Shown here one piece after another: positions 1 to 7,801 of a stretch of 59,651 nt of DNA. The notes under the pieces are model-generated. The model made no database searches, was not told where the DNA came from, and worked only from the letters and a program-made list of their open reading frames with translations. The position numbers and the translations under genes are program-made. Every line of letters starts with the position of its first letter. Position 1 is the first letter of the stretch. This stretch comes from an uncultured Clostridia bacterium (GTDB lineage Bacteria; Bacillota; Clostridia; Christensenellales; Borkfalkiaceae), in assembly GCA_947631465.1 (NCBI GenBank), contig CANRLK010000004.1:1-59651 (forward strand). Reading direction: 5' to 3'.

Positions 1-201
1 GCGTGTGGGATTACCGTTGCAATCTTACTCGATAGAGATGCGGGCGTATTCGAATGTCCGCACTGCGGCGAGCGGTTCGTTCCGACCGCAACCGCATATG
101 TGTTTGCAATGCACGGGATCACTTGGAGAAGATTGCGCTGTCCCAAATGCCACAAAAAGGGTTTTTGCAGGAAAAAATTGAGCCGAGAAAATGAAGAATG
201 A
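1..201 (+). CDS. C-terminal fragment of a zinc-ribbon protein
   Basis: The reading frame is open from the first base of the window to the TGA at 199-201, so this is the last 66 residues of a gene that starts outside. It contains two Cys pairs, CPHC at about residues 19-22 and CPKC at about residues 50-53, the classic spacing of a zinc ribbon, followed by a basic tail rich in Lys and Arg. Upstream residues (CGITVAILLDRDAG) do not identify a family. Many small Firmicute membrane proteins carry such a cytoplasmic zinc ribbon, but nothing visible here fixes the function. No gene follows closely on the same strand; a repeat begins about 10 bases after the stop. Confidence 0.7.
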   Translation, partial: ACGITVAILLDRDAGVFECPHCGERFVPTATAYVFAMHGITWRRLRCPKCHKKGFCRKKLSRENEE

Positions 202-212
202 AAAATAGGAAA

Positions 213-400
213 AACCGCCAAGGAGTGCAATGCTCCGCCCCTCCACGGGACAGCAAGGGGGTAATTCGCACCCCACCCCTTCCCCTTGGCGTCCCCTTTG
301 GGTGGAACGGCACAAATTCCGTTCGACAGCACGGTGTGCTACGAACTGTGCCGTTCCAGCCGAGCAGGTAGCGAGGTGGGGTTTTGCGGAGATACCCGCA
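213..400. repeat. Diverged copy of the MITE-like palindromic repeat
   Basis: This non-coding stretch holds blocks shared with the other dispersed repeats in the window: a CCAAGGAG...GCAATGCTCC block, a GACAGCAAGGGGG block and a CCTTGGC block, plus an internal inverted pair (GAACGGCACA / TGTGCCGTTC). The terminal ACACCCCCTCAG motif is degraded. It lies between the stop of the preceding gene and the promoter at 405-433. Confidence 0.55.
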
Positions 401-404
401 TCGC

Positions 405-433
405 TTGATTTTCATATGGGTTTATGGTATAAT
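405..433 (+). promoter_or_regulatory. Sigma-A type promoter
   Basis: TTGATT at 405-410, a 17-base spacer with a TATGG extension, and TATAAT at 428-433. It would drive the small genes that begin at 473 and 555. The -35 box starts directly where the repeat ends. Confidence 0.7.
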
Positions 434-472
434 AAAAATATGACATACAAGATTCGTAAGGGAGATTAGTAC

Positions 473-553
473 ATGGAAAAAATGGATGAAATATATATGC
501 ACTTTGATAACTGTCTTGTTCAAGATATGGGCTACCTGTTTCAGGAGAAATAA
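473..553 (+). CDS. Possible short leader ORF or frameshifted 5' end
   Basis: ATG at 473 follows a GGGAG ribosome site by eight bases and opens a 26-codon frame (MEKMDEIYMHFDNCLVQDMG...) that stops with TAA at 551-553. The next start codon (555) has its own AGGAG inside the end of this frame. It may be a real leader peptide coupled to the next gene, or the frameshifted N terminus of that gene. The sequence alone cannot decide. Confidence 0.35.
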   Translation: MEKMDEIYMHFDNCLVQDMGYLFQEK

Positions 554-554
554 T

Positions 555-944
555 ATGAGATTTTTCGCCTCATTTCAATGCGCGGTAAATTTGTTAAAAA
601 CAAAATATAAGGCTAAGGAAATTTCGCTTAACGAAATTATAAAGTTGTTCCCTTGTTGCGGATATGAAAACGGGGAAATCGTTGAATTATCGGCGGAAGA
701 ACAAACGATAACCTTGTATACCGAAGAAGAAATCACCGTTCCGAACTTCAAATGTTATTTGATGGACGATAAAGAGGTGATCAGACGCTATACAGATACC
801 GAAAAAACCGCAGGCGTAATACCTGAAAGAGTTTTAACAGTGTTAGGGTTAAATTCGCAAGGGGATAAAACGTTACAGTTATATACTTGCTTTGGAAACG
901 GGTTTCAGTGGTATAATGATTTAATGGAGTTAAGCAATTATTAA
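555..944 (+). CDS. Hypothetical protein
   Basis: A 129-residue protein beginning MRFFASFQCAVNLLK. I chose ATG 555 because AGGAG lies seven bases upstream; the same frame is open from ATG 486, which has no clear ribosome site. The protein is soluble-looking and mixed in charge, with an acidic middle (ELSAEEQTITLYTEEEITV) and the ending FQWYNDLMELSNY, and has no membrane segment, signal peptide or motif that I recognise. The gene is AT-richer than its neighbours, which together with the flanking repeat hints at an accessory, possibly transferred gene. It converges on the peptidase gene at 999. Confidence 0.6.
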   Translation: MRFFASFQCAVNLLKTKYKAKEISLNEIIKLFPCCGYENGEIVELSAEEQTITLYTEEEITVPNFKCYLMDDKEVIRRYTDTEKTAGVIPERVLTVLGLNSQGDKTLQLYTCFGNGFQWYNDLMELSNY

Positions 945-998
945 CACTGTATATATAAAATAAAACAGCAAGGGAAAAACCGCATAACAAAAAGTTAA

Positions 999-1634
999 TC
1001 AATTTGTTTGGGTGTGAATCCTGCGGAGCAGGCGTCCAAATTGTTTTAAGGAGTTTCCAATACGCCGAGGGATCGATACTCGGTCACAATAGCTTTCATC
1101 CACGATCGACGCACTCTCGGGGAATTCTCCCCTATATACTTCGCGATCATGCAGCTGCAAATAGAGTTCGGAAGCAGAATAACATTCGCAAAGCAGGCTG
1201 ACCCCTGCGATCTTTAAGATCGCGGAGACAAACTCTACGCAAGTATATGAATCGCGCGCATATGCCTTTTTATGTATCGGGACGAGCATGGCGGAGAACA
1301 AATTATATAGGTACGCGTCCCGCTGCTGTTCCATGTTTTTAATCCGACTGCGCACTTTTTCCACGCCTTCTTCCCCGACCTCAATGCCGCAAATGGAAAT
1401 ATCGGCGGTGCGCTCTTTCAGTCTGTATCGTTCCGCTCCTTCATGGACAAAGCCGCCGCAAAACGGAGTATCGCGTTTGAGCCTTGCGAACGAGTACATC
1501 TCGGAGAGGTCCTCATTGAGCGCAACCGAAACGTGGTTATACATTCCGTGCGTAACCGCGCGGATAAAGCTCCCCATTTTACAGGGAGTATTGGAAAAGA
1601 CGATGTAGAGATACCCATTCCGATTTTCTTCCAC
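999..1634 (-). CDS. Permuted papain-like (YiiX/YycO-type) cysteine peptidase
   Basis: A 211-residue protein with the circularly permuted NlpC/P60-like order: the histidine comes first, in the motif HGMYNHVSVALN near residues 29-40, and the nucleophilic cysteine follows in SYTCVEFVSAIL near residues 128-139. Relatives are hydrolases acting on peptides, amides or lipid esters; the substrate here is unknown. There is no signal peptide, so it is probably intracellular. Start is GTG at 1634, chosen because GAGGGG lies six bases upstream. It follows the CPBP protease gene by 18 bases and is probably co-transcribed from the promoter at 2356-2384. An alternative is a simple lipid amidase of the same fold. 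Confidence 0.75.
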   Translation of the reverse strand: MEENRNGYLYIVFSNTPCKMGSFIRAVTHGMYNHVSVALNEDLSEMYSFARLKRDTPFCGGFVHEGAERYRLKERTADISICGIEVGEEGVEKVRSRIKNMEQQRDAYLYNLFSAMLVPIHKKAYARDSYTCVEFVSAILKIAGVSLLCECYSASELYLQLHDREVYRGEFPESASIVDESYCDRVSIPRRIGNSLKQFGRLLRRIHTQTN

Positions 1635-1652
1635 GTGAAGCCCCTCTGAAAA

Positions 1653-2330
1653 CTAAATGATCCCAAATAAAACCAGTCCGACGGTATTGATCCCTAAATT
1701 CGCGAACAAATGAATGATCCAAGACGGATAAATGGAATCGACCCCATCATCAATGCGATCAAATATCATGCCACCGACCGCAAGTCCTACGATCATCAGC
1801 ACAAAAATGAACGGCGAAAACCAACCATTCATGATCGCAACATGATAGACGGCAAACGTCAAAGCCGAAAACGGGTATGCAATACGCCGTGATACAGCTC
1901 CTCCGAGCGCGCCAAACGCCAACCCCCGAAAAATCAACTCCTCGCAAAATGAATTGACAAATGATATATACAAAGCCACATAGACAAAATTTTCGCGCGT
2001 TACCCCTTCCCCATTGATCAGCGAGTTGGTGATCCCCGAAAAATCAATGACCCCGCGAAGGAGAAAATATCCGCCCACGATGACTCCGTAAACGCATATT
2101 CCGATCGCGAAGGCGAGAATAATCCGCTTTTTGCTTGGTTTCAAACATTTGCGGAAACGGTCGTCACGGGAGCATATCATGTAGATGATCGGAACGGCGA
2201 CAAAACAAACGAGTTTGATCGCGGATTTCATGATATACGGCGGCTGAATGATGCCGTCAACAATCGCCATAACTGCGCAAGCAAACAAAACAATCAGGCT
2301 TATCACGAGGGCACGTTTTCGGTTTGACAT
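1653..2330 (-). CDS. CPBP (CAAX/Abi) family intramembrane metalloprotease
   Basis: A 225-residue, strongly hydrophobic protein with about six to seven membrane helices. It shows the three family motifs: EELIFRG (EExxxR, around residue 142), FAVYH (FxxxH) and HLFAN (HxxxN), which supply the glutamates, histidines and asparagine of the active site. Bacterial members cleave membrane peptides or give bacteriocin self-immunity; the substrate here is unknown. I chose ATG 2330 (MSNRKR) because AAAGGA lies seven bases upstream; the longer frame would run through the -10 box of a perfect promoter. It heads a two-gene unit with the permuted papain-like peptidase. Confidence 0.85.
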   Translation of the reverse strand: MSNRKRALVISLIVLFACAVMAIVDGIIQPPYIMKSAIKLVCFVAVPIIYMICSRDDRFRKCLKPSKKRIILAFAIGICVYGVIVGGYFLLRGVIDFSGITNSLINGEGVTRENFVYVALYISFVNSFCEELIFRGLAFGALGGAVSRRIAYPFSALTFAVYHVAIMNGWFSPFIFVLMIVGLAVGGMIFDRIDDGVDSIYPSWIIHLFANLGINTVGLVLFGII

Positions 2331-2355
2331 GATTTTTCCTTTTGGTATATGATCC

Positions 2356-2384
2356 ATTATACCACCATGTGCAATCGTTGTCAA
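2356..2384 (-). promoter_or_regulatory. Consensus sigma-A promoter of the CPBP gene
   Basis: Read on the minus strand: TTGACA (2384-2379), exactly 17 bases, then TATAAT (2361-2356), with TGG before the -10. The predicted transcript starts near 2349, giving a leader of about 19 bases with AAAGGA. Confidence 0.85.
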
Positions 2385-2433
2385 CAAATGACACTCCGAA
2401 CACGTCGTTATAATTTTTCAAAAACTTTTATGT

Positions 2434-2643
2434 TCAATACTCACTTCTTCCGCACAAAACGTCCATCGATACGCCGAAGAAATCGGCGATCAACCATAAA
2501 AACGTGAGCGTCGGCTCAGTGCTCTTTTGCTCCCACTCGCTCACGCATTGCTGCGTCACCCCGATCGCCTTCCCCAGCCCTGCTTGCGAGATCTTCCTCT
2601 CCCCCCGCAAATTCCTTAGATTTTCCGCAAATCTATTCTCCAT
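2434..2643 (-). CDS. XRE-family helix-turn-helix regulator
   Basis: A 69-residue protein that is essentially one Cro/C1-type HTH domain: helix 1 FAENLRNLRGERKISQ, recognition region GVTQQCVSEWEQKSTEPT, and the family tail LIADFFGVSMDVLCGRS. Start ATG 2643 (MENRFAENL) is where homology begins; the upstream frame crosses the operator region. It is transcribed away from the zinc-ribbon membrane protein at 2736, and two ACAA-N6-TTGT palindromes lie between the two genes. It most likely represses its own gene and the partner. A longer XRE protein holds the same relation to a similar zinc-ribbon gene at 38.5-39.3 kb. Confidence 0.85.
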   Translation of the reverse strand: MENRFAENLRNLRGERKISQAGLGKAIGVTQQCVSEWEQKSTEPTLTFLWLIADFFGVSMDVLCGRSEY

Positions 2644-2656
2644 ATTCCCATATTTT

Positions 2657-2707
2657 ACAATTATTCTTGTAATTTTACTTGACTCACAAGAATACTTGTG
2701 ATATGAT
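2657..2707. promoter_or_regulatory. Twin operators over the divergent promoter
   Basis: Two inverted repeats of the form ACAA-N6-TTGT: 2657-2670 and 2686-2699, the second extendable to the perfect CACAAG-AATA-CTTGTG at 2685-2700. The second lies wholly inside the 17-base spacer of the plus-strand promoter TTGACT (2679-2684) / TATGAT (2702-2707) that drives the zinc-ribbon gene. The first lies about 14 bases upstream of the XRE start codon. This is the arrangement expected of a self-regulating repressor; the binding protein is inferred. Confidence 0.7.
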
Positions 2708-2735
2708 ATAGGAAAAACAAAGGAGAAACAAAAAC

Positions 2736-3059
2736 ATGTATTGCAGAAATTGCGGCAAAGAGATCGACGACAAGGCGACGGCCTGCGCCTATTGCGGCGT
2801 CTCAACAAAACAAGAACAAAAAATTTACTATGTCTCGACGGAGAAAACCAACGCGATCGCGATCGTCGGCTTCGTTCTCTCTTTCTTCGTTGCGATCGCG
2901 GGGCTCATCTGTTGCATTCTCGCCTACAAACGTGCGCCCGAATATGGCGACAAGGGATTAGAGCTCTCTATCGCGGGAATTACCGTCAGTTCGGCTTTCA
3001 TGGTAATCGGACTCATCTTTATCATTCTCGTCTCGGCGGGTGTTTCGATCATTTCATAA
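2736..3059 (+). CDS. Zinc-ribbon and DUF4190-like two-helix membrane protein
   Basis: A 107-residue protein. Residues 3-20 form a zinc ribbon (CRNCG...CAYCG), followed by a short polar linker and two hydrophobic helices (about 42-64 and 80-105) separated by a charged loop, KRAPEYGDKGLELS, typical of DUF4190 proteins. It should sit in the cytoplasmic membrane with the ribbon inside. The role is unknown; relatives are often in stress or small-regulator contexts. AGGAG lies ten bases before ATG 2736, and the promoter is covered by an XRE-type operator. A paralogous design with a 119-residue protein occurs at 38504-38863. Confidence 0.8.
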   Translation: MYCRNCGKEIDDKATACAYCGVSTKQEQKIYYVSTEKTNAIAIVGFVLSFFVAIAGLICCILAYKRAPEYGDKGLELSIAGITVSSAFMVIGLIFIILVSAGVSIIS

Positions 3060-3086
3060 AAACCTAAAAACGCTTTCATCGTTTCA

Positions 3087-3130
3087 AAAAAAGCACGGAA
3101 ATCAACCAGCTTCCGTGCTTTTGTATTTTT
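3087..3130. terminator. Bidirectional intrinsic terminator
   Basis: AAAAGCACGGAA, ten-base loop, TTCCGTGCTTTT (3089-3122), with a T-rich tract after it and an A-rich tract before it. It serves the zinc-ribbon gene and the converging recG. Confidence 0.85.
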
Positions 3131-3139
3131 TCCCCTAAT

Positions 3140-5143
3140 TTAGTTCAAAACGATGTCCTTCAAGCTCTCGTATTTCTTCAAGGCGGCGGCGCGGATCTCA
3201 CTTTGGTTGAGTTGGCGCTCCATCGCCTCGTCCGAGAGCTTTTTCGCAAGAAAGATCACATCCGTATCGTATTTCAAATTTTTAATGTCGCTCAAAATCT
3301 TCCCGCTCTGCCGCGTGCCGAAAAAGTCCCCGCTCCCGCGCAGCTCCAAGTCCTTTTCCGAGAGCTTGAACCCGTCGCTCGTCGTTTTCAAAATGCCGAG
3401 CCGCTCCCGCGCCGTGTCGCTGTCGTTGCCGATGAGCAGAAAACAATAGCTCTGCACGCTCCCCCGCCCCACTCTGCCGCGCAATTGGTGCAGCTGCGAA
3501 AGCCCGAACCGCTCGGCATTGTAGATGACCATGATCGTCGCATCGGGCACGTCGATCCCCACTTCGATGACCGTCGTCGAAACAAGACAATCGTATTCCT
3601 TGCGCTTGAACGCCTCCATCACGTCCGCCTTTTCCTTGTCCTTCATGCGCCCGTGCAGAAGCGCGAACCTCACGCTCGGAAGCCGCAGACGAAGGGTCTC
3701 ATAGAGCTCCGTGACCGAAGTCACCTGCCCCTCATCGTCGTCGATCTTGGCGCAGACAAAGTACGCCTGCCGCCCCGCCTTGGTCTCCCGCGCGATGTAT
3801 GCGAGCATATCGTCATACTTTGCCTCGGGAATGATCGAGGTCTTGATCGGCATCCTGTCCTTGGGCTTGTCAAGAATGGTCGTGATGTCGAGATCGCCGT
3901 AAAAAATGAGCGAGAGCGTCCGCGGAATGGGCGTCGCCGACATGACGAGCACATCGACGAGCTCCCCTTTTTCGCTCAAAGTATTACGCTGGGAAACGCC
4001 GAAGCGGTGTTGTTCGTCGCAGACGCAAAAGGCGAGGTCGGAAAATGCGACGTCCTCTTGCAAAATGGCGTGCGTGCCGCAGAGAATGTCAATCTCCCCG
4101 CGCGAGAGTTTCGCCTTGATCTCGCGCTTCTCCTTTGCCGTCATGCCGCCTGCGAGATAGCCGACGGAACGGTCGGGAAAGATCTTTTGAAGCAAGGCAA
4201 AGTTCTGTGCGGCGAGAACTTCTGTCGGCGAGAGATACGCCGCCTGAAATCCGCTTTTGACCGCCATGAAGATGCCCGTGAGCGCGACCGCGGTCTTGCC
4301 GCTCCCGACGTCGCCCTGCAAGAGGCGGTTCATGCAGCACGGAGACGTGAGATCGGAATAGATCGCCTGCACTGCCGCCTGCTGTCCCGCGGTGAAGGCG
4401 AAGGGAAAGCGTTTTTCGAATGCGTTCACCTCTTCCATCGTCACCGAATATCGGTTTCGGCGCGCAGTGTTTTTATCCCCTTTGATAAGCTTGAATGCCG
4501 AGATCAGGGTGAAGTACTCTTCGAGCGCGATGCGGCGGGAAGCGGTGCGGAGCTGCTCGTGCGTTTCGGGAAGATGGACCTTTTCGTACGCCTCTTTCAA
4601 GGGCGGAAGAGCGTATTTTTTGCAGAGCGGCTCGGGGATGATCGTGGTGAGATCCTCGACTTTGAGGGCGGCGGCGACGCAGTCGCGCACGATGCGCTGG
4701 GTGAGCGCGCCTTTGAGCGGATAGACGGGCACGAGCCCCTTTAAGCGGTTGTTTTTTTCGAGCGGCTCGAAGGACGGGTTGACGAGCGTGACCTGCCCGT
4801 ATTGGTTTTGCACTCTGCCGTAGAAGAGGTAGTCGCCCGCTTTGAGCTTTGCCGCAAGGTACGGCATATTGAAAAAGACGGCATAGAAGAGGTCGCCGTT
4901 TTGTTGAAGCCGAACGCGGAAGTAGCGCATTCTGCCCGAATAGCGGACGGGCTCGACGAAGACGAGACGGCAGGCGACGAGCGCGACGTCGTTATGGACG
5001 AGATCGCGGACGGAAGCGCGGCTCGTCATGTCGAGATACCCGCGCGGGAAATAGCGGACGAGCGCGGAAGAATTGAAGATATTGAGTTTTGCAAAGTCCT
5101 TTTCCCGTTTTTCGGTGACCCCGCGAAGATGTGAAAGCTGCAT
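3140..5143 (-). CDS. recG: ATP-dependent DNA helicase RecG
   Basis: A 667-residue protein, the usual length. The N-terminal wedge/OB region has the family block YFPRGYLDM near residues 32-40. The helicase core shows Walker A GDVGSGKT, the DEQH box CDEQHRFG, SATPIPRT, then the C-terminal motifs TTVIEVGIDVP and QLRGRVGRG. RecG remodels stalled forks and Holliday junctions. I use ATG 5143 (MQLSHLRGV), where family similarity begins; the frame continues to a TTG at 5200, but that lies within the predicted promoter. No good ribosome site precedes 5143. Its closeness to yloV, yloU and rpmB matches the Bacillus order, although a repeat separates it from yloV. Confidence 0.95.
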   Translation of the reverse strand: MQLSHLRGVTEKREKDFAKLNIFNSSALVRYFPRGYLDMTSRASVRDLVHNDVALVACRLVFVEPVRYSGRMRYFRVRLQQNGDLFYAVFFNMPYLAAKLKAGDYLFYGRVQNQYGQVTLVNPSFEPLEKNNRLKGLVPVYPLKGALTQRIVRDCVAAALKVEDLTTIIPEPLCKKYALPPLKEAYEKVHLPETHEQLRTASRRIALEEYFTLISAFKLIKGDKNTARRNRYSVTMEEVNAFEKRFPFAFTAGQQAAVQAIYSDLTSPCCMNRLLQGDVGSGKTAVALTGIFMAVKSGFQAAYLSPTEVLAAQNFALLQKIFPDRSVGYLAGGMTAKEKREIKAKLSRGEIDILCGTHAILQEDVAFSDLAFCVCDEQHRFGVSQRNTLSEKGELVDVLVMSATPIPRTLSLIFYGDLDITTILDKPKDRMPIKTSIIPEAKYDDMLAYIARETKAGRQAYFVCAKIDDDEGQVTSVTELYETLRLRLPSVRFALLHGRMKDKEKADVMEAFKRKEYDCLVSTTVIEVGIDVPDATIMVIYNAERFGLSQLHQLRGRVGRGSVQSYCFLLIGNDSDTARERLGILKTTSDGFKLSEKDLELRGSGDFFGTRQSGKILSDIKNLKYDTDVIFLAKKLSDEAMERQLNQSEIRAAALKKYESLKDIVLN

Positions 5144-5177
5144 TTTTATAAAACTGAAATCAAATTTCTTGCCTTTT

Positions 5178-5207
5178 ATTATAACCGTCCGATCGATCAA
5201 ATGTCAA
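5178..5207 (-). promoter_or_regulatory. Promoter of recG
   Basis: Minus strand: TTGACA (5207-5202), 18-base spacer, TATAAT (5183-5178). The predicted start near 5171 leaves a leader of about 28 bases without a clear Shine-Dalgarno sequence. Confidence 0.7.
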
Positions 5208-5227
5208 GGGATTTGAGAAAGATCTTC

Positions 5228-5456
5228 CCCTTGCTGTCTTTCGAGTCTTGCACCACTTGCTGTCCCCTCGGATGAAGCGGCGCGAAAGACCGCCCACCGC
5301 CCCTTGGCTCCCCCTTGAGGGGTGGAGCATTGCAAATTCTGCTCAACAGCCCAGTGGGCTGTGAGCTGCAATGCGACAGCCGAGCTGGTGGCGAGGCGGA
5401 CTTGCGGCGGGGGCGACCGTCGCAAGGCGGCGAGCGAAGCGAGACTGAGGGGGTGT
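5228..5456 (-). repeat. MITE-like repeat, enlarged copy
   Basis: This fills the gap between recG and yloV. It carries the blocks CTTGCTGTCCCC and CTTGGCTCCCCC, and ends in GACTGAGGGGGTGT at 5443-5456. An extra inner part (CAGCCCAGTGGGCTG hairpin, GCGAGGCGGACTTGCGGCGG) is shared, in the opposite orientation, with the copy at 59343-59510. No gene is seen in this gap. Confidence 0.75.
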
Positions 5457-5514
5457 TGCCTGCACAAAAGCGGCGCGCCGATGTTTTTTCGGCGCGCCGC
5501 GTTCATGATCATCC

Positions 5515-7167
5515 TTATTCCAAAGACAGTAAATAGTAATAGACGGGCTGACCGCCGTTGTGGTAGTCCACGTCGCAGTCGGGGAACGCCTCGGTCACCT
5601 TTTCCGCAAGCGCGGCGGCGTCCTCTTCCGTCACGCCCTCGCCGTAATACAGGGTGATGACTTCATGCGAATCCTCTTTGAGTTTATCGAGGAGCGACAA
5701 CACCGCATCGTCGATCGAGTTGGATTTGGACAAGATCTTTTTGTCGTCGAGCCCGATGATGTCCCCTTCCTTGATGTTGAAACCGTTGACATTGGTCGTG
5801 CGGACGGCGTGGGTCACGCCGCCTGCCTTGACGTTGTCGAGCGCGTGGATCATGTTGGTCTTGTTCTCTTCGAGGCTTGCCTCGGGCGCAAACGCGAGCG
5901 CCGCCGCAAAGCCCTGCGGGACGTTCTTTGTCGGGATAACGTGGATGGTCCTGTTCTCGACGAGCGCCTTTGCCTGCTCCGCCGCAAGAATGATGTTCTT
6001 GTTGTTGGGGAACACAAACACGTTGTCGGCGTTGATCTTCTGCACCGCCGTCGCGATGTCCGAAGCCGACGGGTTCATCGTCTGTCCGCCCTCGATCACG
6101 CGGTCCACGAAGAGGTCTTTGAAGATCTCCGCAATGCCCTCGCCCGTGCAGATCGCGAGCATCCCCTGCTCTTTCTTCTCCGCCGCGATCTTCGCCTTCA
6201 AGAGACGGTTCTGTTCGAGCATGTTCTCGATCTTGGGACGGTCGAGTTCCCCGAGCTCCAAGGCATAGGTGAGCGCAACGCCGGGGCAATTGGTATGGAC
6301 ATGGACTTTGACCATCTCCAAATCGCCGATACAAATGACCGAATCGCCGATGCCCATGAGATTTTCGCGAAGTTTGTCGATGTCCGCGAGGGTCGTGCTC
6401 TTTTTGAGGTTGATGATGAAGAACTCGGTGCAATAGGCGAATTGAATTTCGCCGAGGTCCATATTGATGATTTCGGAGTTGTCGCCGAAGTCGGAATCGA
6501 TCGTCTGCGCCGCTTTGGCGGCTTCGGTCTGCACTTCGGAGACGATCTCATCGCCCATGATCGCCGCCTGGAAGCCGCGCATGATGGTCATGAGCCCCAC
6601 GCCGCCCGAATCGACGACGCCCGCCTTTTTGAGCACGGGCAGAAGCTCGGGGGTCTTTGCGAGGGCTCTGTCGCCCTCCTGGATGATCTCGGGAATAAAG
6701 GTCTCGAACTCACGGAACTTGTTCGCGTTTTTGACGGCAAATTCGCTCATCATGCGGATGACCGTGAGGATCGTGCCCTCTTTCGGGATGGCGACGGCGT
6801 TGTAGGCGACTTTCGTGCCCGCTTCGAGCGCCTTGGCAAAGGCGCGGGTGTCGACCTCGGGCTTGCCGACGCGGAGGACCGAACAGATCCCGCGGAAAAT
6901 TTGCGAGAGGATGACGCCCGAATTTCCGCGCGCGCCGCGAAGCGCGCCCTTGGTGACGACGTCGCACACTTCCATAAAGTTATTGGAAGAGGTGTTGGAC
7001 AGTTCCTTGACCGCCGACTGCATCGTCAAGGACATGTTCGTGCCTGTGTCGCCGTCGGGGACGGGAAAGACGTTGAGCGCGTCGACCTTTGCCCGATTAT
7101 TTTCAAGCATTTTTGCGCCGACCAGGACCATTTTTCGGAAGGTCGCGCAATTGATTGTTTTTTGCAT
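5515..7167 (-). CDS. yloV: DAK2/DhaL-fusion protein YloV, fatty acid kinase subunit FakA-like
   Basis: A 550-residue protein of the usual length. The N-terminal DhaL-type nucleotide domain (about 1-200) has the magnesium/ADP motif FPVPDGDTGTNMS and the glycine-rich GALRGARGNSGVILSQ. A middle region follows, and the C-terminal domain (from about 330) holds VFVFPNNKNIILAAEQA. In Firmicutes FakA phosphorylates fatty acids carried by a FakB partner, feeding phospholipid synthesis; no fakB is in this window. AAGGAG lies nine bases before ATG 7167. It is preceded by yloU on the same strand, the standard pair. Confidence 0.93.
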   Translation of the reverse strand: MQKTINCATFRKMVLVGAKMLENNRAKVDALNVFPVPDGDTGTNMSLTMQSAVKELSNTSSNNFMEVCDVVTKGALRGARGNSGVILSQIFRGICSVLRVGKPEVDTRAFAKALEAGTKVAYNAVAIPKEGTILTVIRMMSEFAVKNANKFREFETFIPEIIQEGDRALAKTPELLPVLKKAGVVDSGGVGLMTIMRGFQAAIMGDEIVSEVQTEAAKAAQTIDSDFGDNSEIINMDLGEIQFAYCTEFFIINLKKSTTLADIDKLRENLMGIGDSVICIGDLEMVKVHVHTNCPGVALTYALELGELDRPKIENMLEQNRLLKAKIAAEKKEQGMLAICTGEGIAEIFKDLFVDRVIEGGQTMNPSASDIATAVQKINADNVFVFPNNKNIILAAEQAKALVENRTIHVIPTKNVPQGFAAALAFAPEASLEENKTNMIHALDNVKAGGVTHAVRTTNVNGFNIKEGDIIGLDDKKILSKSNSIDDAVLSLLDKLKEDSHEVITLYYGEGVTEEDAAALAEKVTEAFPDCDVDYHNGGQPVYYYLLSLE

Positions 7168-7227
7168 AAGAACAGACTCCTTATACTCCGCATGAACTTG
7201 AAAAAATTCTCATTGGTGAAAAGGGAC

Positions 7228-7578
7228 TTATAATTTCAAGCCCATGACGTTTACGTTCACGGTATCGACGATCATGCCCGTAAACCGTTCGACTTTGTAC
7301 TTGATCGCTTCCTTTAAGGATTCCGCGACCGCTTCGATGGAGACGCCGTATTTGATGAGGACATAGACGTCGATGAAGATGCGGTTGCCCGACGTCATGA
7401 CTTTGACGCCCTTTCCGCCTGCGTCTTTGCCGAGGAGCTCTGCGAGGGTATCGGTAAAACGGCGCGCGACGGTATCCACGATGCCATAGCTCTCCATCGC
7501 GGCTTGTTGGGCGACCTTTGCGATCGCAAGATCGGATATGGATATTTTGCCGTACGCGTTGCTGGTACTGACCGACAT
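7228..7578 (-). CDS. yloU: Asp23/Gls24 family envelope stress protein YloU
   Basis: A 116-residue Asp23 domain protein. Family features include IAKVAQQAAMESYGIVDTVA at about residues 17-36, the strand DVYVLIKYGVSIEAVAESL, and the closing VDTVNVNVMGLKL. Members are abundant cytoplasmic or membrane-tethered proteins tied to envelope stress; the biochemical function is not settled. GGGAGGGGAG directly precedes ATG 7578. It shares a transcript with yloV and is divergent from rpmB, an order conserved across Firmicutes. Confidence 0.93.
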   Translation of the reverse strand: MSVSTSNAYGKISISDLAIAKVAQQAAMESYGIVDTVARRFTDTLAELLGKDAGGKGVKVMTSGNRIFIDVYVLIKYGVSIEAVAESLKEAIKYKVERFTGMIVDTVNVNVMGLKL

Positions 7579-7608
7579 ATCTCCCCTCCCGAGCGTAACT
7601 CAAATACT

Positions 7609-7637
7609 ATTCTATCCTATTATGGCAAATTTTGCAA
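7609..7637 (-). promoter_or_regulatory. Promoter of yloU-yloV
   Basis: Minus strand: TTGCAA (7637-7632), 17 bases, TAGAAT (7614-7609). Confidence 0.6.
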
Positions 7638-7697
7638 GCGATATTGTAAAATTTTCTTCGGAAAAAGAAAAAAAGCGGAAAATCGGGGCAAATTTAA

Positions 7698-7726
7698 TTG
7701 CTTTTTTCCGCGAGAAATGGTATGAT
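7698..7726 (+). promoter_or_regulatory. Promoter of rpmB
   Basis: TTGCTT at 7698-7703, 17-base spacer ending TGG, TATGAT at 7721-7726. The leader to ATG 7802 is about 70 bases. Confidence 0.65.
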
Positions 7727-7801
7727 AAGGAAGATTTTGAGCCGAGCCTTATCTTTGAGGGCGGCGCGATACAAGAGAATTTTCCGTTTGGAGGTGAAGA
7801 T

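Noticed and set aside
213..469. Coding potential inside the repeat (short frames on both strands)
   Set aside because: The frames lack ribosome sites and coincide with the dispersed repeat; equivalent frames differ between repeat copies.
5560..7233. 557-residue open frame on the plus strand
   Set aside because: It is antisense to yloV, which has clear DhaL-type motifs and a ribosome site.
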